Below the pieces are notes generated by a model. It saw only the letters and a program-made list of their open reading frames with translations. It was not told the origin of the DNA and did not search any database. Positions 1-6,109 of a DNA stretch of 7,716 bases are shown here, one piece after another (within the stretch, counting starts at the first letter, position 1; each line of letters opens with the position of its first letter). The position numbers were made by a program, and so were the translations under genes. Where the stretch lies: contig CAJBHE010000034.1 in NCBI GenBank assembly GCA_903952885.1, positions 1-7,716 of the forward strand, given 5' to 3'. The stretch comes from an uncultured Burkholderiales bacterium (GTDB lineage: Bacteria; Pseudomonadota; Gammaproteobacteria; Burkholderiales; Burkholderiaceae_C).

Positions 1-276
1 ATGGAAAAAGACGTGATGAAGATGGCGGCCTTGCCCAACGGCCTAGACCTGCCCGCAGGCAAAGCAGTTGAGCTCAAGCCAGGTGGCTACCACGTGATGT
101 TGATGGACTTGAAAGCGCCGTTGGCCAAAGACACCACCGTGCCGTTGACCCTGACGCTTCAAGACGCCAAAGGCGTCAAGTCCAATGTGGAGCTGAAAGT
201 GCAAGTAGGCATGCAAGCGCCCACAATGCAGTCCCAAAAACAGGGCGAGCACAGCCACGGCGAACACAAACACTGA
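1..276 (+). CDS. Periplasmic copper chaperone, PCuAC family (3' part only)
   Basis: This is the C-terminal portion of a PCuAC (DUF461) copper-binding protein, a periplasmic cupredoxin-like chaperone that delivers Cu(I), typically towards cytochrome oxidase assembly. The visible 91 residues carry the family signature: MKM near residues 6-8, the stretch AVELKPGGYHVMLMDLK (residues 22-38) with the copper-ligand pair H31-x-M33, then the PLTLTLQDAKG strand. The signal peptide and first half of the domain are absent, and base 1 is the window edge, so the ATG at base 1 is very probably an internal methionine and the true start lies upstream. The tail after about residue 70 is rich in Met, Gln and His and ends GEHSHGEHKH, probably an extra metal-binding extension. 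phaM follows after a 62-base gap. The family assignment is firm; the exact physiological partner is inferred. Confidence 0.88.
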   Translation: MEKDVMKMAALPNGLDLPAGKAVELKPGGYHVMLMDLKAPLAKDTTVPLTLTLQDAKGVKSNVELKVQVGMQAPTMQSQKQGEHSHGEHKH

Positions 277-338
277 TCTGTCAGCTGCCGGTTGGTTGGG
301 TTTTGGTTTAATGAGCCACATACACACAGGAGCAAGAC

Positions 339-1037
339 ATGACCAACCCCGCCGGTTTTGATTTCACCAAGTTCGTTCCGGGATTTGATTTTCTAAAGAA
401 CCTCACGCCCGGAGGTGGAGCCTCATCGTCTGCTGCGCCGGGTTGGGTGGCTCCTACGCTGGACCCTGAAGAGCTTGAGAAGCGAATTCAAGAACTCAAA
501 ACCGTGCAGTTTTGGTTAGAGCAAAACAGCAAAGCTGTGGGGGCTACTATTCAAGCCCTCGAGGTGCAGCGCATGACGCTCAACACCCTGAAGGGCATGA
601 ATATGAGCTTCAACGACTTGGCCGAATCGCTCAAGGTCAAGCCCCAAGCGGCAGCGACTGCTGCGCCAGTTATGCCTCAGTACACCTTCACGCAAAAAGA
701 GGCGGCCCATGAAGAACCTGCACACGAAGAAGCCGAACATGAAGAGGCCAAGCCCAAAGCCAGCAAGCCTCGTAGCAAAAAAGCAGCTGCCGGCGTAGAT
801 CCATCTCACTGGTGGGGTGCCCTGACCGATCAGTTTCAGCACATTGCCACACACGCCATGAAAGACATGGCCGACCGTGCGCACGCACATGCATCAACCG
901 AAGCTGGAAAGTTCGCCGCAAAAAAGCCAGCAGCAAAAGCAGCCGTGCGCAAGCCAGCAGTTAAGAAGTCTGCGGCTCGAAAAACAGCTGCGCGCAAAAC
1001 CCCAGCGCGTAAAACCGCGGCAAAATCGAAGCGATGA
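339..1037 (+). CDS. phaM: PhaM-type polyhydroxyalkanoate granule regulatory protein
   Basis: The 232-residue protein resembles PhaM of Ralstonia/Cupriavidus, which binds PHB synthase, the granule surface and DNA, activates the synthase and attaches granules to the nucleoid. The N-terminal motif PGFDFLKNL (14-22) is followed by a coiled-coil-prone helix (about 42-100, starting LDPEELEKRIQELK) and an Ala/Pro linker. An acidic His/Glu stretch with three HEE motifs lies at 121-137, a conserved WWGALTDQFQ segment at 158-167, and a histone-H1-like Lys/Arg/Ala tail at 191-232. The tail repeats variants of KKPAAK and ARKTAARKT and should bind DNA nonspecifically. The start is supported by AGGAG at 328-332, six bases before the ATG. 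A TTTAAT at 307-312 could be a -10 box but has no good -35. The stop overlaps the next start by ATGA. Similarity is from memory; granule localisation is inferred from the family. Confidence 0.85.
   Translation: MTNPAGFDFTKFVPGFDFLKNLTPGGGASSSAAPGWVAPTLDPEELEKRIQELKTVQFWLEQNSKAVGATIQALEVQRMTLNTLKGMNMSFNDLAESLKVKPQAAATAAPVMPQYTFTQKEAAHEEPAHEEAEHEEAKPKASKPRSKKAAAGVDPSHWWGALTDQFQHIATHAMKDMADRAHAHASTEAGKFAAKKPAAKAAVRKPAVKKSAARKTAARKTPARKTAAKSKR
699..749 (+). repeat. Acidic His-Glu low-complexity segment in phaM
   Basis: Codons 121-137 of phaM encode three spaced HEE motifs in an Ala/Glu/Pro context (AHEEPAHEEAEHEEA). This comes from a short degenerate repeat of about 15 bases (cat/cac-gaa-gaa). 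It separates the coiled-coil region from the WWGAL segment and gives the middle of the protein a strong negative charge, opposite to the basic tail. It may be a flexible spacer, a metal-binding patch or an intramolecular competitor for the tail; the sequence does not decide. Confidence 0.7.
909..1034 (+). repeat. Lys/Arg-Ala repeat tail of phaM (histone H1-like)
   Basis: Codons 191-232 encode tandem degenerate units of roughly five residues, of the KKPAA and ARKTA types, ending KSKR. The tail is almost entirely Lys, Arg, Ala, Pro, Thr and Ser, as in histone H1 C-termini and in the C-terminus of characterised PhaM, where such motifs are linked to DNA binding. The underlying DNA is a degenerate repeat in which unit number is likely to vary between strains. 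Confidence 0.75.
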
Positions 1038-2305
1038 AACTCTTCCCCTACGGTCACGCCACCCACCCACAGTGGGAGATGGCTGCAGGCTTGGTGCTGG
1101 CGCAGCTGCGAGCGCACATGGCCTTGCCCGAATACGCCGATGCGCCCCACCTTGGGCTGGTCTACATCACCGACCACTATGCAGCCGATGCGCAACACAT
1201 CTTGTCGCACCTGAGTGCCGAGCTGCCCGAAGTCACCGACTGGGCGGGCACGGTGGGCGTGGGCATTGCAGCCAACAACGTGGAGTACTTTGACGAGCCT
1301 GCGCTCAGCGTGATGCTGTGCGACATATCACCCGAGCACTACCGCGTGTTCAGTGGTGTGGCCCCGCTGGTGCAGGCAGGGATGACAGGCAGTCAATTTG
1401 TGCCACACACAGCGCTGTTGCATGCCGATTCGCAAACGCCCGATGTGCCCGAGCTGATTGCCGAGCTGGCGCAACGCACTGCCAGTGGCTATGTGTTTGG
1501 TGGCCTGTCTGCCAGTCGAAGCGATGTGGTGCAGTTTGCGCTGAATGGCGACGGCAATATGGCGGGCCAAGGCAAAGCCACGGGCGTGTTTCACGGCGGC
1601 TTGAGTGGTGTGGCCTTTGATGCAGACGTGGCCATGGTGTCGCGCGTCACGCAAGGTTGCTTACCGATTGCCAAAGTTCACACCATCACCAGTGCCGACA
1701 ACAACGTGGTGCTCACCTTAGACGACGAGCCCGCGCTGCATGTGTTGGAGCGTGACTTGCAAATCAGCCTCACCAACACCCAGCCTGCCATTGCCAAAGT
1801 CCGTGCGACCTTGGTGGGTTTGTCTGCAGAGCATGACCCTGCCGTCAAGCGCACGGGTGAGTTTGATGACGAGGTGCTGGTGCGCCACATCATTGGCATC
1901 GACCCAGGCCGTCAAGCAGTGGCCGTGGCGCAACCTGTAGAAGCGGGCATGCGTCTGACGTTTTGTCAACGTAACGCAGCGGCTGCACGTGCTGACCTTA
2001 CACGCATTTGCGCCGAGGTGCGCGAGGCCTTAGAGCCTGAAGAAATGACAGCCGATTTGGCGGGTGTTTTGAGTGCCGACACCAACATCAACCCACACCC
2101 AGCGCGTCGAATGGCGGGGGCGATTTACGTGAGTTGTGCGGGTCGAGGCGGCCCACACTTTGGCGGCGAAAGCGCGGAGTTGCAAATTGTGCGCCGCGCT
2201 TTGGGCGATGTGCCCTTGGTGGGTTTCTTTGCCGGTGGCGAAATTGCGCACCAAGCGCTGCATGGTTACACCGGTGTGTTGACCGTGTTCACCACCGAGG
2301 CTTAA
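1034..2305 (+). CDS. Stand-alone FIST-domain (FIST_N + FIST_C) sensory protein
   Basis: The 423-residue protein consists of a FIST_N domain (about residues 30-240) and a FIST_C domain (about 250-415), with no membrane segment, kinase, GGDEF or other output domain. FIST was defined bioinformatically as a putative small-ligand (possibly amino-acid) sensor of signal transduction proteins. Visible hallmarks are GTVGVGIAANNVEYFD (72-87), GYVFGGLSASRSD (152-164), GGLSGVAF (188-195) and the FIST_C core CAGRGGPHFGGES (368-380), followed by LVGFFAGGEIA and LHGYTGVLTVF near the end. Its ATG overlaps the phaM stop (ATGA, 1034-1037) and has only a weak GAAG-like Shine-Dalgarno, so translation is probably coupled to phaM. 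A shared role in PHB physiology is therefore plausible but unproven. It is probably cytoplasmic. No plus-strand terminator is obvious downstream, where dctA converges. Confidence 0.87.
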   Translation: MKLFPYGHATHPQWEMAAGLVLAQLRAHMALPEYADAPHLGLVYITDHYAADAQHILSHLSAELPEVTDWAGTVGVGIAANNVEYFDEPALSVMLCDISPEHYRVFSGVAPLVQAGMTGSQFVPHTALLHADSQTPDVPELIAELAQRTASGYVFGGLSASRSDVVQFALNGDGNMAGQGKATGVFHGGLSGVAFDADVAMVSRVTQGCLPIAKVHTITSADNNVVLTLDDEPALHVLERDLQISLTNTQPAIAKVRATLVGLSAEHDPAVKRTGEFDDEVLVRHIIGIDPGRQAVAVAQPVEAGMRLTFCQRNAAAARADLTRICAEVREALEPEEMTADLAGVLSADTNINPHPARRMAGAIYVSCAGRGGPHFGGESAELQIVRRALGDVPLVGFFAGGEIAHQALHGYTGVLTVFTTEA

Positions 2306-2319
2306 ACCTTCAAACCAAG

Positions 2320-2351
2320 AAAAAATCCTGAGCCCCTTGCAGTGACTCAGG
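2320..2351 (-). terminator. Rho-independent terminator of dctA
   Basis: Read on the minus strand, CCTGAG (2351-2346) pairs with CTCAGG (2332-2327) across a 13-base loop and is followed by an A and a run of six T (2325-2320). It lies 25 bases past the dctA stop, in the convergent gap with the FIST gene. On the plus strand the hairpin is not followed by a T run, so it mainly serves dctA. Confidence 0.72.
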
Positions 2352-2376
2352 CCTTGCAGCGCAGGGTGCGCGCGGC

Positions 2377-3648
2377 TTATTTTTCGGGGTTCAAAGCAGC
2401 GTCAAGTTGCTGCATGTCCAAGTCACCCGTCCACTTGGCCACAACCAAGGTTGCCACGCCGTTGCCCACCAAGTTGGTCAGTGCACGGGCTTCAGACATG
2501 AAGCGGTCAATGCCCAAGATGAGCGCCAAGCCGGCCACAGGCACGCCGCCCACGGCTGACAATGTGGCGGCCAACACAATGAAGCCGCTGCCGGTGATGC
2601 CCGCTGCGCCTTTGGAGGTGAGCAACAACACGGCCAGCAAGGTGATCTGTTGCGTCAGGCTCATCGGGGTGTCGGTGGCTTGGGCAATGAACACAGCCGC
2701 CATGGTCAAGTAAATGGAGGTGCCGTCCAAGTTGAACGAATAGCCTGTAGGAATGACCAAGCCCACGACGGATTTGCGAGCGCCCGCTTTTTCGAGTTTT
2801 TCCATCATGCGTGGCAAGACAGATTCAGACGACGAAGTGCCCAATACGATGAGCAACTCTTCCTTGATGTATTTCACAAACTTCCAAATGCTGAAGCCAT
2901 GCAATTTGCTGATGATGCCCAGCACCACGAATACAAAAATCAAACACGTCAAATAGAACGTGCCCATCAACTTGCCCAGCGAGAATAACGATGCCACGCC
3001 GTATTTGCCAATGGTGAAGGCCATCGCGCCGAATGCGCCGATGGGCGCAATTTTCATGATGATGCCCACGATGTCAAACAACACGTGCGACATCTTTTCG
3101 ATGAAGTCAAAAACCATCGTGCCGCGGCCACCGAACTTGTGCAGCGCGAAACCGAACAAGACGGAGAACAACAACACTTGCAAAATTTCACCCTTGGCAA
3201 ATGCATCGACCACTGAAGTGGGAATGACGTTTAGCAAAAAGTCCACAGTGCCCTGCATCTTGCCGGGCGCGGTGTAGGCTGCGATGCCTTTGGTGTCAAG
3301 CGTGGATGGGTCTACGTTCATGCCTGTGCCAGGTTGCACAAAGTTGACGATGACCAAGCCGATGATGAGGGCCAGCGTGCTGACCACTTCAAAGTAAAGC
3401 AGCGCTAAACCGCCAGTCTTGCCAACCTTCTTCATGTCTTCCATGCCGGCGATGCCGACCACTACGGTACAGAAAATGATGGGCGCAATGATCATCTTGA
3501 TGAGTTTGATGAAGCCATCACCCAAAGGCTTCATATCAGTGCCGACTTGCGGGTAAAAGTGGCCGAGCAATACGCCTACGACCACGGCGAATAGCACTTG
3601 TGCGTAAAGCGATTTGTAAATAGGTTTTTTGGAGTGCGAGCCGGACAT
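2377..3648 (-). CDS. dctA: C4-dicarboxylate:cation symporter DctA
   Basis: The inner-membrane secondary transporter (DAACS/SLC1-type fold) takes up succinate, fumarate and malate, and often aspartate, with protons or sodium. The 423 residues match the usual length of about 430 and align end to end with E. coli DctA as I recall it. Landmarks are YKSLYAQVL (11-19), GHFYPQVG (29-36), MKPLGDGFIKLIKMIIAPIIF (39-59), the first-hairpin serine motif GTSSSES (270-276), GYSFNLDGTSIYLTMAA (302-318), SKGAAGITGSGF (345-356) and DRFMSEARALTNLVGNG (381-397). No in-frame start exists between the stop upstream of the leader and this ATG. The Shine-Dalgarno is weak (GGAA, 3659-3656). tgt ends 81 bases upstream on the same strand, and no strong terminator separates them, so read-through is possible. 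No dctB/dctD genes are in view. Confidence 0.96.
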   Translation of the reverse strand: MSGSHSKKPIYKSLYAQVLFAVVVGVLLGHFYPQVGTDMKPLGDGFIKLIKMIIAPIIFCTVVVGIAGMEDMKKVGKTGGLALLYFEVVSTLALIIGLVIVNFVQPGTGMNVDPSTLDTKGIAAYTAPGKMQGTVDFLLNVIPTSVVDAFAKGEILQVLLFSVLFGFALHKFGGRGTMVFDFIEKMSHVLFDIVGIIMKIAPIGAFGAMAFTIGKYGVASLFSLGKLMGTFYLTCLIFVFVVLGIISKLHGFSIWKFVKYIKEELLIVLGTSSSESVLPRMMEKLEKAGARKSVVGLVIPTGYSFNLDGTSIYLTMAAVFIAQATDTPMSLTQQITLLAVLLLTSKGAAGITGSGFIVLAATLSAVGGVPVAGLALILGIDRFMSEARALTNLVGNGVATLVVAKWTGDLDMQQLDAALNPEK

Positions 3649-3684
3649 GTGAAATTTCCAAGTATTAATTACGGAAATTTACAC
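3649..3684 (-). promoter_or_regulatory. Inverted repeat in the dctA leader (operator or RNA hairpin)
   Basis: On the minus strand GTGTAAATTTCC (3684-3673) is followed after 13 bases by GGAAATTTCAC (3659-3649), immediately before the dctA ATG. The arms pair over 11 bp with one bulged T. The second arm contains GGAA, the only plausible Shine-Dalgarno, so an mRNA hairpin would hide it. Alternatively, the two GAAATTT cores, 23 bp apart, could be a DNA operator flanking a -10-like AATACT (3666-3661), with TTGGAG (3690-3685) as a weak -35. The repeat is directly visible; its function is inferred. Confidence 0.55.
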
Positions 3685-3729
3685 CTCCAAGACACGCTTT
3701 CCCATGTGGATTCCCACACGTTCGAGGGG

Positions 3730-4920
3730 TTACACCCCGCGCGCGCGGTCTGCTTTGAACTTGGCACGGAATGAGCCAAACTGACCCGCCTCTAAAGACT
3801 CGCGCACTTCGCGCATCAGGTTCAGGTAGTAATGCAGGTTGTGCACGGTGGTCAGCATGGGGCCGAGCATTTCGCCGCACCGGTCGAGGTGGTGCAGGTA
3901 AGCACGGCTGAAGCCGCCACTGGTTGTGCCGTCAGGACGCGTGTGGCCCGCGCAGGTGTAGCAAGAGCAAGTGCTGTCAAGTGGGCCGTGGTCGGCTTTG
4001 TGACGGGCGTTGCGAATTTTCAAATCGCCAAAGCGGGTGAACAGCGTACCGTTGCGCGCATTGCGTGTGGGCATGACACAGTCAAACATGTCCACGCCGT
4101 CGGCAACACCTTGCACCAAGTCTTCAGGTGTGCCAACGCCCATCAAATAGCGTGGCTTGTTCTCGGGCAAGCGATGCGGGGTGTGCGCCATGATCTCTAG
4201 CATTTCGTCTTTGGGCTCACCCACGCTCACGCCGCCCACGGCGTAGCCGGGGAAGTTCATCTCCACTAGCGCATCCAGCGACTCTTGGCGCAAGTGGGTG
4301 AACATGCCACCTTGCACGATGCCAAACAGTGCGTTTGGGTTTTCTAAGCGTGCAAATTCGTTCTTGCTGCGTACGGCCCAGCGGCGACTCATCTCCATCG
4401 ACTTGCGAGCCTCGGCCTCGGTGGTGAGATGGCCTTTGGTTTCATAAGGCGTGCACTCATCCAGCTGCATCACAATGTCGCTGTTGAGTGTGGTTTGAAT
4501 TTGCATGCTCACCTCGGGCGACATGAACAGCTTGTCGCCGTTCACGGGCGATGCAAACGTCACGCCCTCCTCGGTGATCTTGCGCATCGCGCCGAGTGAC
4601 CACACTTGAAAACCACCACTGTCGGTGAGAATAGGTTTGTTCCAACGCTCAAACTCGTGCAGGCCGCCAAAGCTTTGCATCACATCCAAGCCAGGGCGCA
4701 TCCACAAATGAAAGGTGTTGCCCAAAATGATTTGTGCGCCCATTTCTTCTAGGCTGCGTGGCATCACGCCTTTGACTGTGCCGTAGGTGCCTACGGGCAT
4801 GAAGATGGGGGTTTGCACCACGCCGTGGTTGAGCATGAGCGTGCCGCGGCGGGCGTGGCTGCCTGCGAAGCTGCCGTCTGCGGCAGAGGCGTCTTTTTTG
4901 AGAACGTCAAACTTCAACAT
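3730..4920 (-). CDS. tgt: tRNA-guanine transglycosylase (queuine tRNA-ribosyltransferase)
   Basis: Tgt exchanges guanine-34 for preQ1 in tRNAs with GUN anticodons (Asp, Asn, His, Tyr), the tRNA-insertion step of queuosine synthesis. The 396-residue TIM-barrel protein shows FMPVGTYGTVKG (40-51), ILGNTFHLWMRPG (65-77), TDSGGFQV (99-106) with general acid/base Asp100, GIVQGG (200-205), YAVGGVSVGEP (226-236), and DMFDCVMPTRNARNG (277-291) with nucleophile Asp280. The zinc site is C318-x-C320-x2-C323 plus H360 in TTVHN. Compared with E. coli Tgt (375 residues), about 11 extra residues lie between C323 and the SRAYLHH helix. The start is 10 bases after the queA stop, with GAAAG about eight bases ahead as a weak Shine-Dalgarno, so it is almost certainly in an operon with queA. 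Confidence 0.97.
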   Translation of the reverse strand: MLKFDVLKKDASAADGSFAGSHARRGTLMLNHGVVQTPIFMPVGTYGTVKGVMPRSLEEMGAQIILGNTFHLWMRPGLDVMQSFGGLHEFERWNKPILTDSGGFQVWSLGAMRKITEEGVTFASPVNGDKLFMSPEVSMQIQTTLNSDIVMQLDECTPYETKGHLTTEAEARKSMEMSRRWAVRSKNEFARLENPNALFGIVQGGMFTHLRQESLDALVEMNFPGYAVGGVSVGEPKDEMLEIMAHTPHRLPENKPRYLMGVGTPEDLVQGVADGVDMFDCVMPTRNARNGTLFTRFGDLKIRNARHKADHGPLDSTCSCYTCAGHTRPDGTTSGGFSRAYLHHLDRCGEMLGPMLTTVHNLHYYLNLMREVRESLEAGQFGSFRAKFKADRARGV

Positions 4921-4930
4921 GGTCGGTCTT

Positions 4931-6028
4931 TCAAGCGGTTCTTGATGCGGTGTTTTTTTCTAGGAGCATGGCGTCGCCGTAGCTGAAGAATCGGTATTGG
5001 TGGGCAATGGCATGGCGATACAGCACGTGCATGTGCTCAAAGCCCGCAAACGCGCTGACCAGCATGAGCAAGGTGCTCTTGGGTAAATGAAAGTTCGTGA
5101 TCAGCATATCCACCTCTTTGAACTCAAAGCCCGGCGTGATGAAGATATCTGTGTCGCCACTCGTCAGCCCACTTTGTGCCCAGCTCTCCAACGTTCGCAC
5201 GCTGGTCGTGCCCACCGCCACCACGCGACCACCGCGCGCGCGGCAGTCGGCAATGGCTTGGATGGTTTCGGGCGGAATGTTGTACCACTCGCTGTGCATG
5301 CGGTGCTCGGCCAAGTTTTCGGTCTTCACCGGTTGAAACGTGCCTGCACCCACATGCAGCGTGACGCTCGCGCGTGACACGCCTTGGGCTTCGAGCCCTT
5401 GCAACACGCCTTCATCAAAGTGCAGTGCGGCGGTGGGAGCTGCGGCCGCGCCCGGGTGCTTGGCAAACACGGTTTGGTAACGGCGCTCGTCCTCGGCTTT
5501 GTCAGCTTCGGTTTCGTGTTGCTCGTCAGCTGAGTTTTGATGGCGCTCAATGTAGGGCGGCAGTGGCATGTGGCCGTGCGCTTGCATGAGGGTGTGAGGT
5601 TCGTCGCTGAACTTGAAGCGAAACAGTTGGCCGTCAACGTTAGGCCAGCGGCCCAAGAGCGTGGCGGTGAATCCACCTTCTTTAGGTCCACCGCTCATCA
5701 TCAGCTCAGTGCCCACAGGCGGCTTTTTGCTCACCTTCATATGTGCCACGACTTCGTGGTTCGTCAGCACGCGTTCAACCAACAGTTCCAGCTTGCCGCC
5801 CGTGGGCTTTTCGCCAAACAAACGGGCTTTCACCACTTGGGTGTCGTTGAATACCAGCAAGTCGCCGGCTTTCAGTAGTGAGGGCAGGTCTTTGAAGGTG
5901 CGATTGGCAAACTCAGCCTGGCGGCCATCGAGCAAGCGTGAGGCGCTGCGTTCAGAGGCGGGGTGCTGGGCAATCAGGGACTCAGGCAGTTCAAAATCGA
6001 AATCGCTGAGCGTGTAAGTGTGTGACAT
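4931..6028 (-). CDS. queA: S-adenosylmethionine:tRNA ribosyltransferase-isomerase QueA
   Basis: QueA transfers and isomerises the ribosyl group of SAM onto preQ1-34 in tRNA, forming epoxyqueuosine, the step after Tgt. From the ATG at 6028 the protein has 365 residues (E. coli 356). Family blocks are FELPESLIAQHP (12-23), ERSASRLL (26-33), LLVFNDTQVVKARLFG (57-72), MPLPPYI (154-160), AAAAPTAALHFDE (194-206), VTLHVGAGTFQPV (222-234), GGRVVAVGTTSVRTLES (266-282) and ITNFHLPKSTLLMLVSAFAG (310-329). A highly charged insertion at about 161-183 is roughly 12 residues longer than in E. coli. I chose ATG 6028 because the family starts with a short TLSDFDFELP-like segment. An in-frame TTG at 6058 would add ten residues (ERARPALKR after the start) unlike the family. 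Neither start has a good Shine-Dalgarno. tgt follows after 10 bases. Confidence 0.96.
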   Translation of the reverse strand: MSHTYTLSDFDFELPESLIAQHPASERSASRLLDGRQAEFANRTFKDLPSLLKAGDLLVFNDTQVVKARLFGEKPTGGKLELLVERVLTNHEVVAHMKVSKKPPVGTELMMSGGPKEGGFTATLLGRWPNVDGQLFRFKFSDEPHTLMQAHGHMPLPPYIERHQNSADEQHETEADKAEDERRYQTVFAKHPGAAAAPTAALHFDEGVLQGLEAQGVSRASVTLHVGAGTFQPVKTENLAEHRMHSEWYNIPPETIQAIADCRARGGRVVAVGTTSVRTLESWAQSGLTSGDTDIFITPGFEFKEVDMLITNFHLPKSTLLMLVSAFAGFEHMHVLYRHAIAHQYRFFSYGDAMLLEKNTASRTA

Positions 6029-6043
6029 GCGCTTGAGGGCCGG

Positions 6044-6053
6044 ACGGGCCCGT
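6044..6053. other. GC-rich palindrome ACGGGCCCGT ahead of queA
   Basis: A perfect 10-bp palindrome lies 15 bases upstream of the queA ATG. In RNA it can extend by a G-U and a G-C pair at each end (6042-6055). It could be a protein-binding site or chance in a GC-rich leader; it is not followed by a T run. Confidence 0.35.
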
Positions 6054-6060
6054 TCCAAGT

Positions 6061-6089
6061 AAAAACAGCCGTGATTTTCGCACGGCTGT
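6061..6089 (-). terminator. Strong Rho-independent terminator of the toxin-antitoxin operon
   Basis: On the minus strand ACAGCCGTG (6089-6081) pairs perfectly over 9 bp with CACGGCTGT (6073-6065) around a seven-base loop, and the stem runs into TTTTT (6065-6061). It lies 20 bases past the toxin stop and 32 bases before the queA ATG. It should isolate queA from toxin-antitoxin transcription. Confidence 0.88.
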
Positions 6090-6101
6090 GGCAGGTGTGA
6101 A
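6074..6101 (-). promoter_or_regulatory. Candidate queA promoter overlapping the terminator
   Basis: TTCACA (6101-6096, five of six to the -35 consensus) and GAAAAT (6079-6074, four of six to the -10) are 16 bases apart on the minus strand. The -10 falls in the loop of the terminator. This is the best sigma-70-like pair I find between the toxin gene and queA, but match quality alone is weak evidence. Confidence 0.3.
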
Positions 6102-6109
6102 GGCTGGGC

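Noticed and set aside
877..1293. Alternative plus-strand frame spanning the phaM/FIST junction
   Set aside because: It is out of frame with two well-supported overlapping genes and its translation is Arg/Ala/His-rich with no domain resemblance.
2342..3277. Plus-strand open frames opposite dctA
   Set aside because: Translations are rich in Met, Pro, Lys and Thr as expected from the complement of hydrophobic transporter codons; no independent support.
3703..3720. Hairpin TGTGG-ATTC-CCACA after tgt as a terminator
   Set aside because: The stem is only 5 bp and no T run follows on the minus strand, so it is unlikely to end the queA-tgt transcript.
5087..6017. Plus-strand open frames opposite queA
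   Set aside because: Antisense shadows without domain motifs or credible ribosome-binding sites; queA is intact on the other strand.
6029..6058. In-frame TTG at 6058 as the queA start
   Set aside because: It adds ten residues unlike the family N-terminus, has no Shine-Dalgarno, and lies only a few bases from the terminator T-run; the ATG at 6028 fits the family start.
6029..6060. preQ1 riboswitch ahead of queA
   Set aside because: The leader is too short, and I see neither the expected A-rich tail nor the pseudoknot pattern of preQ1 aptamers.
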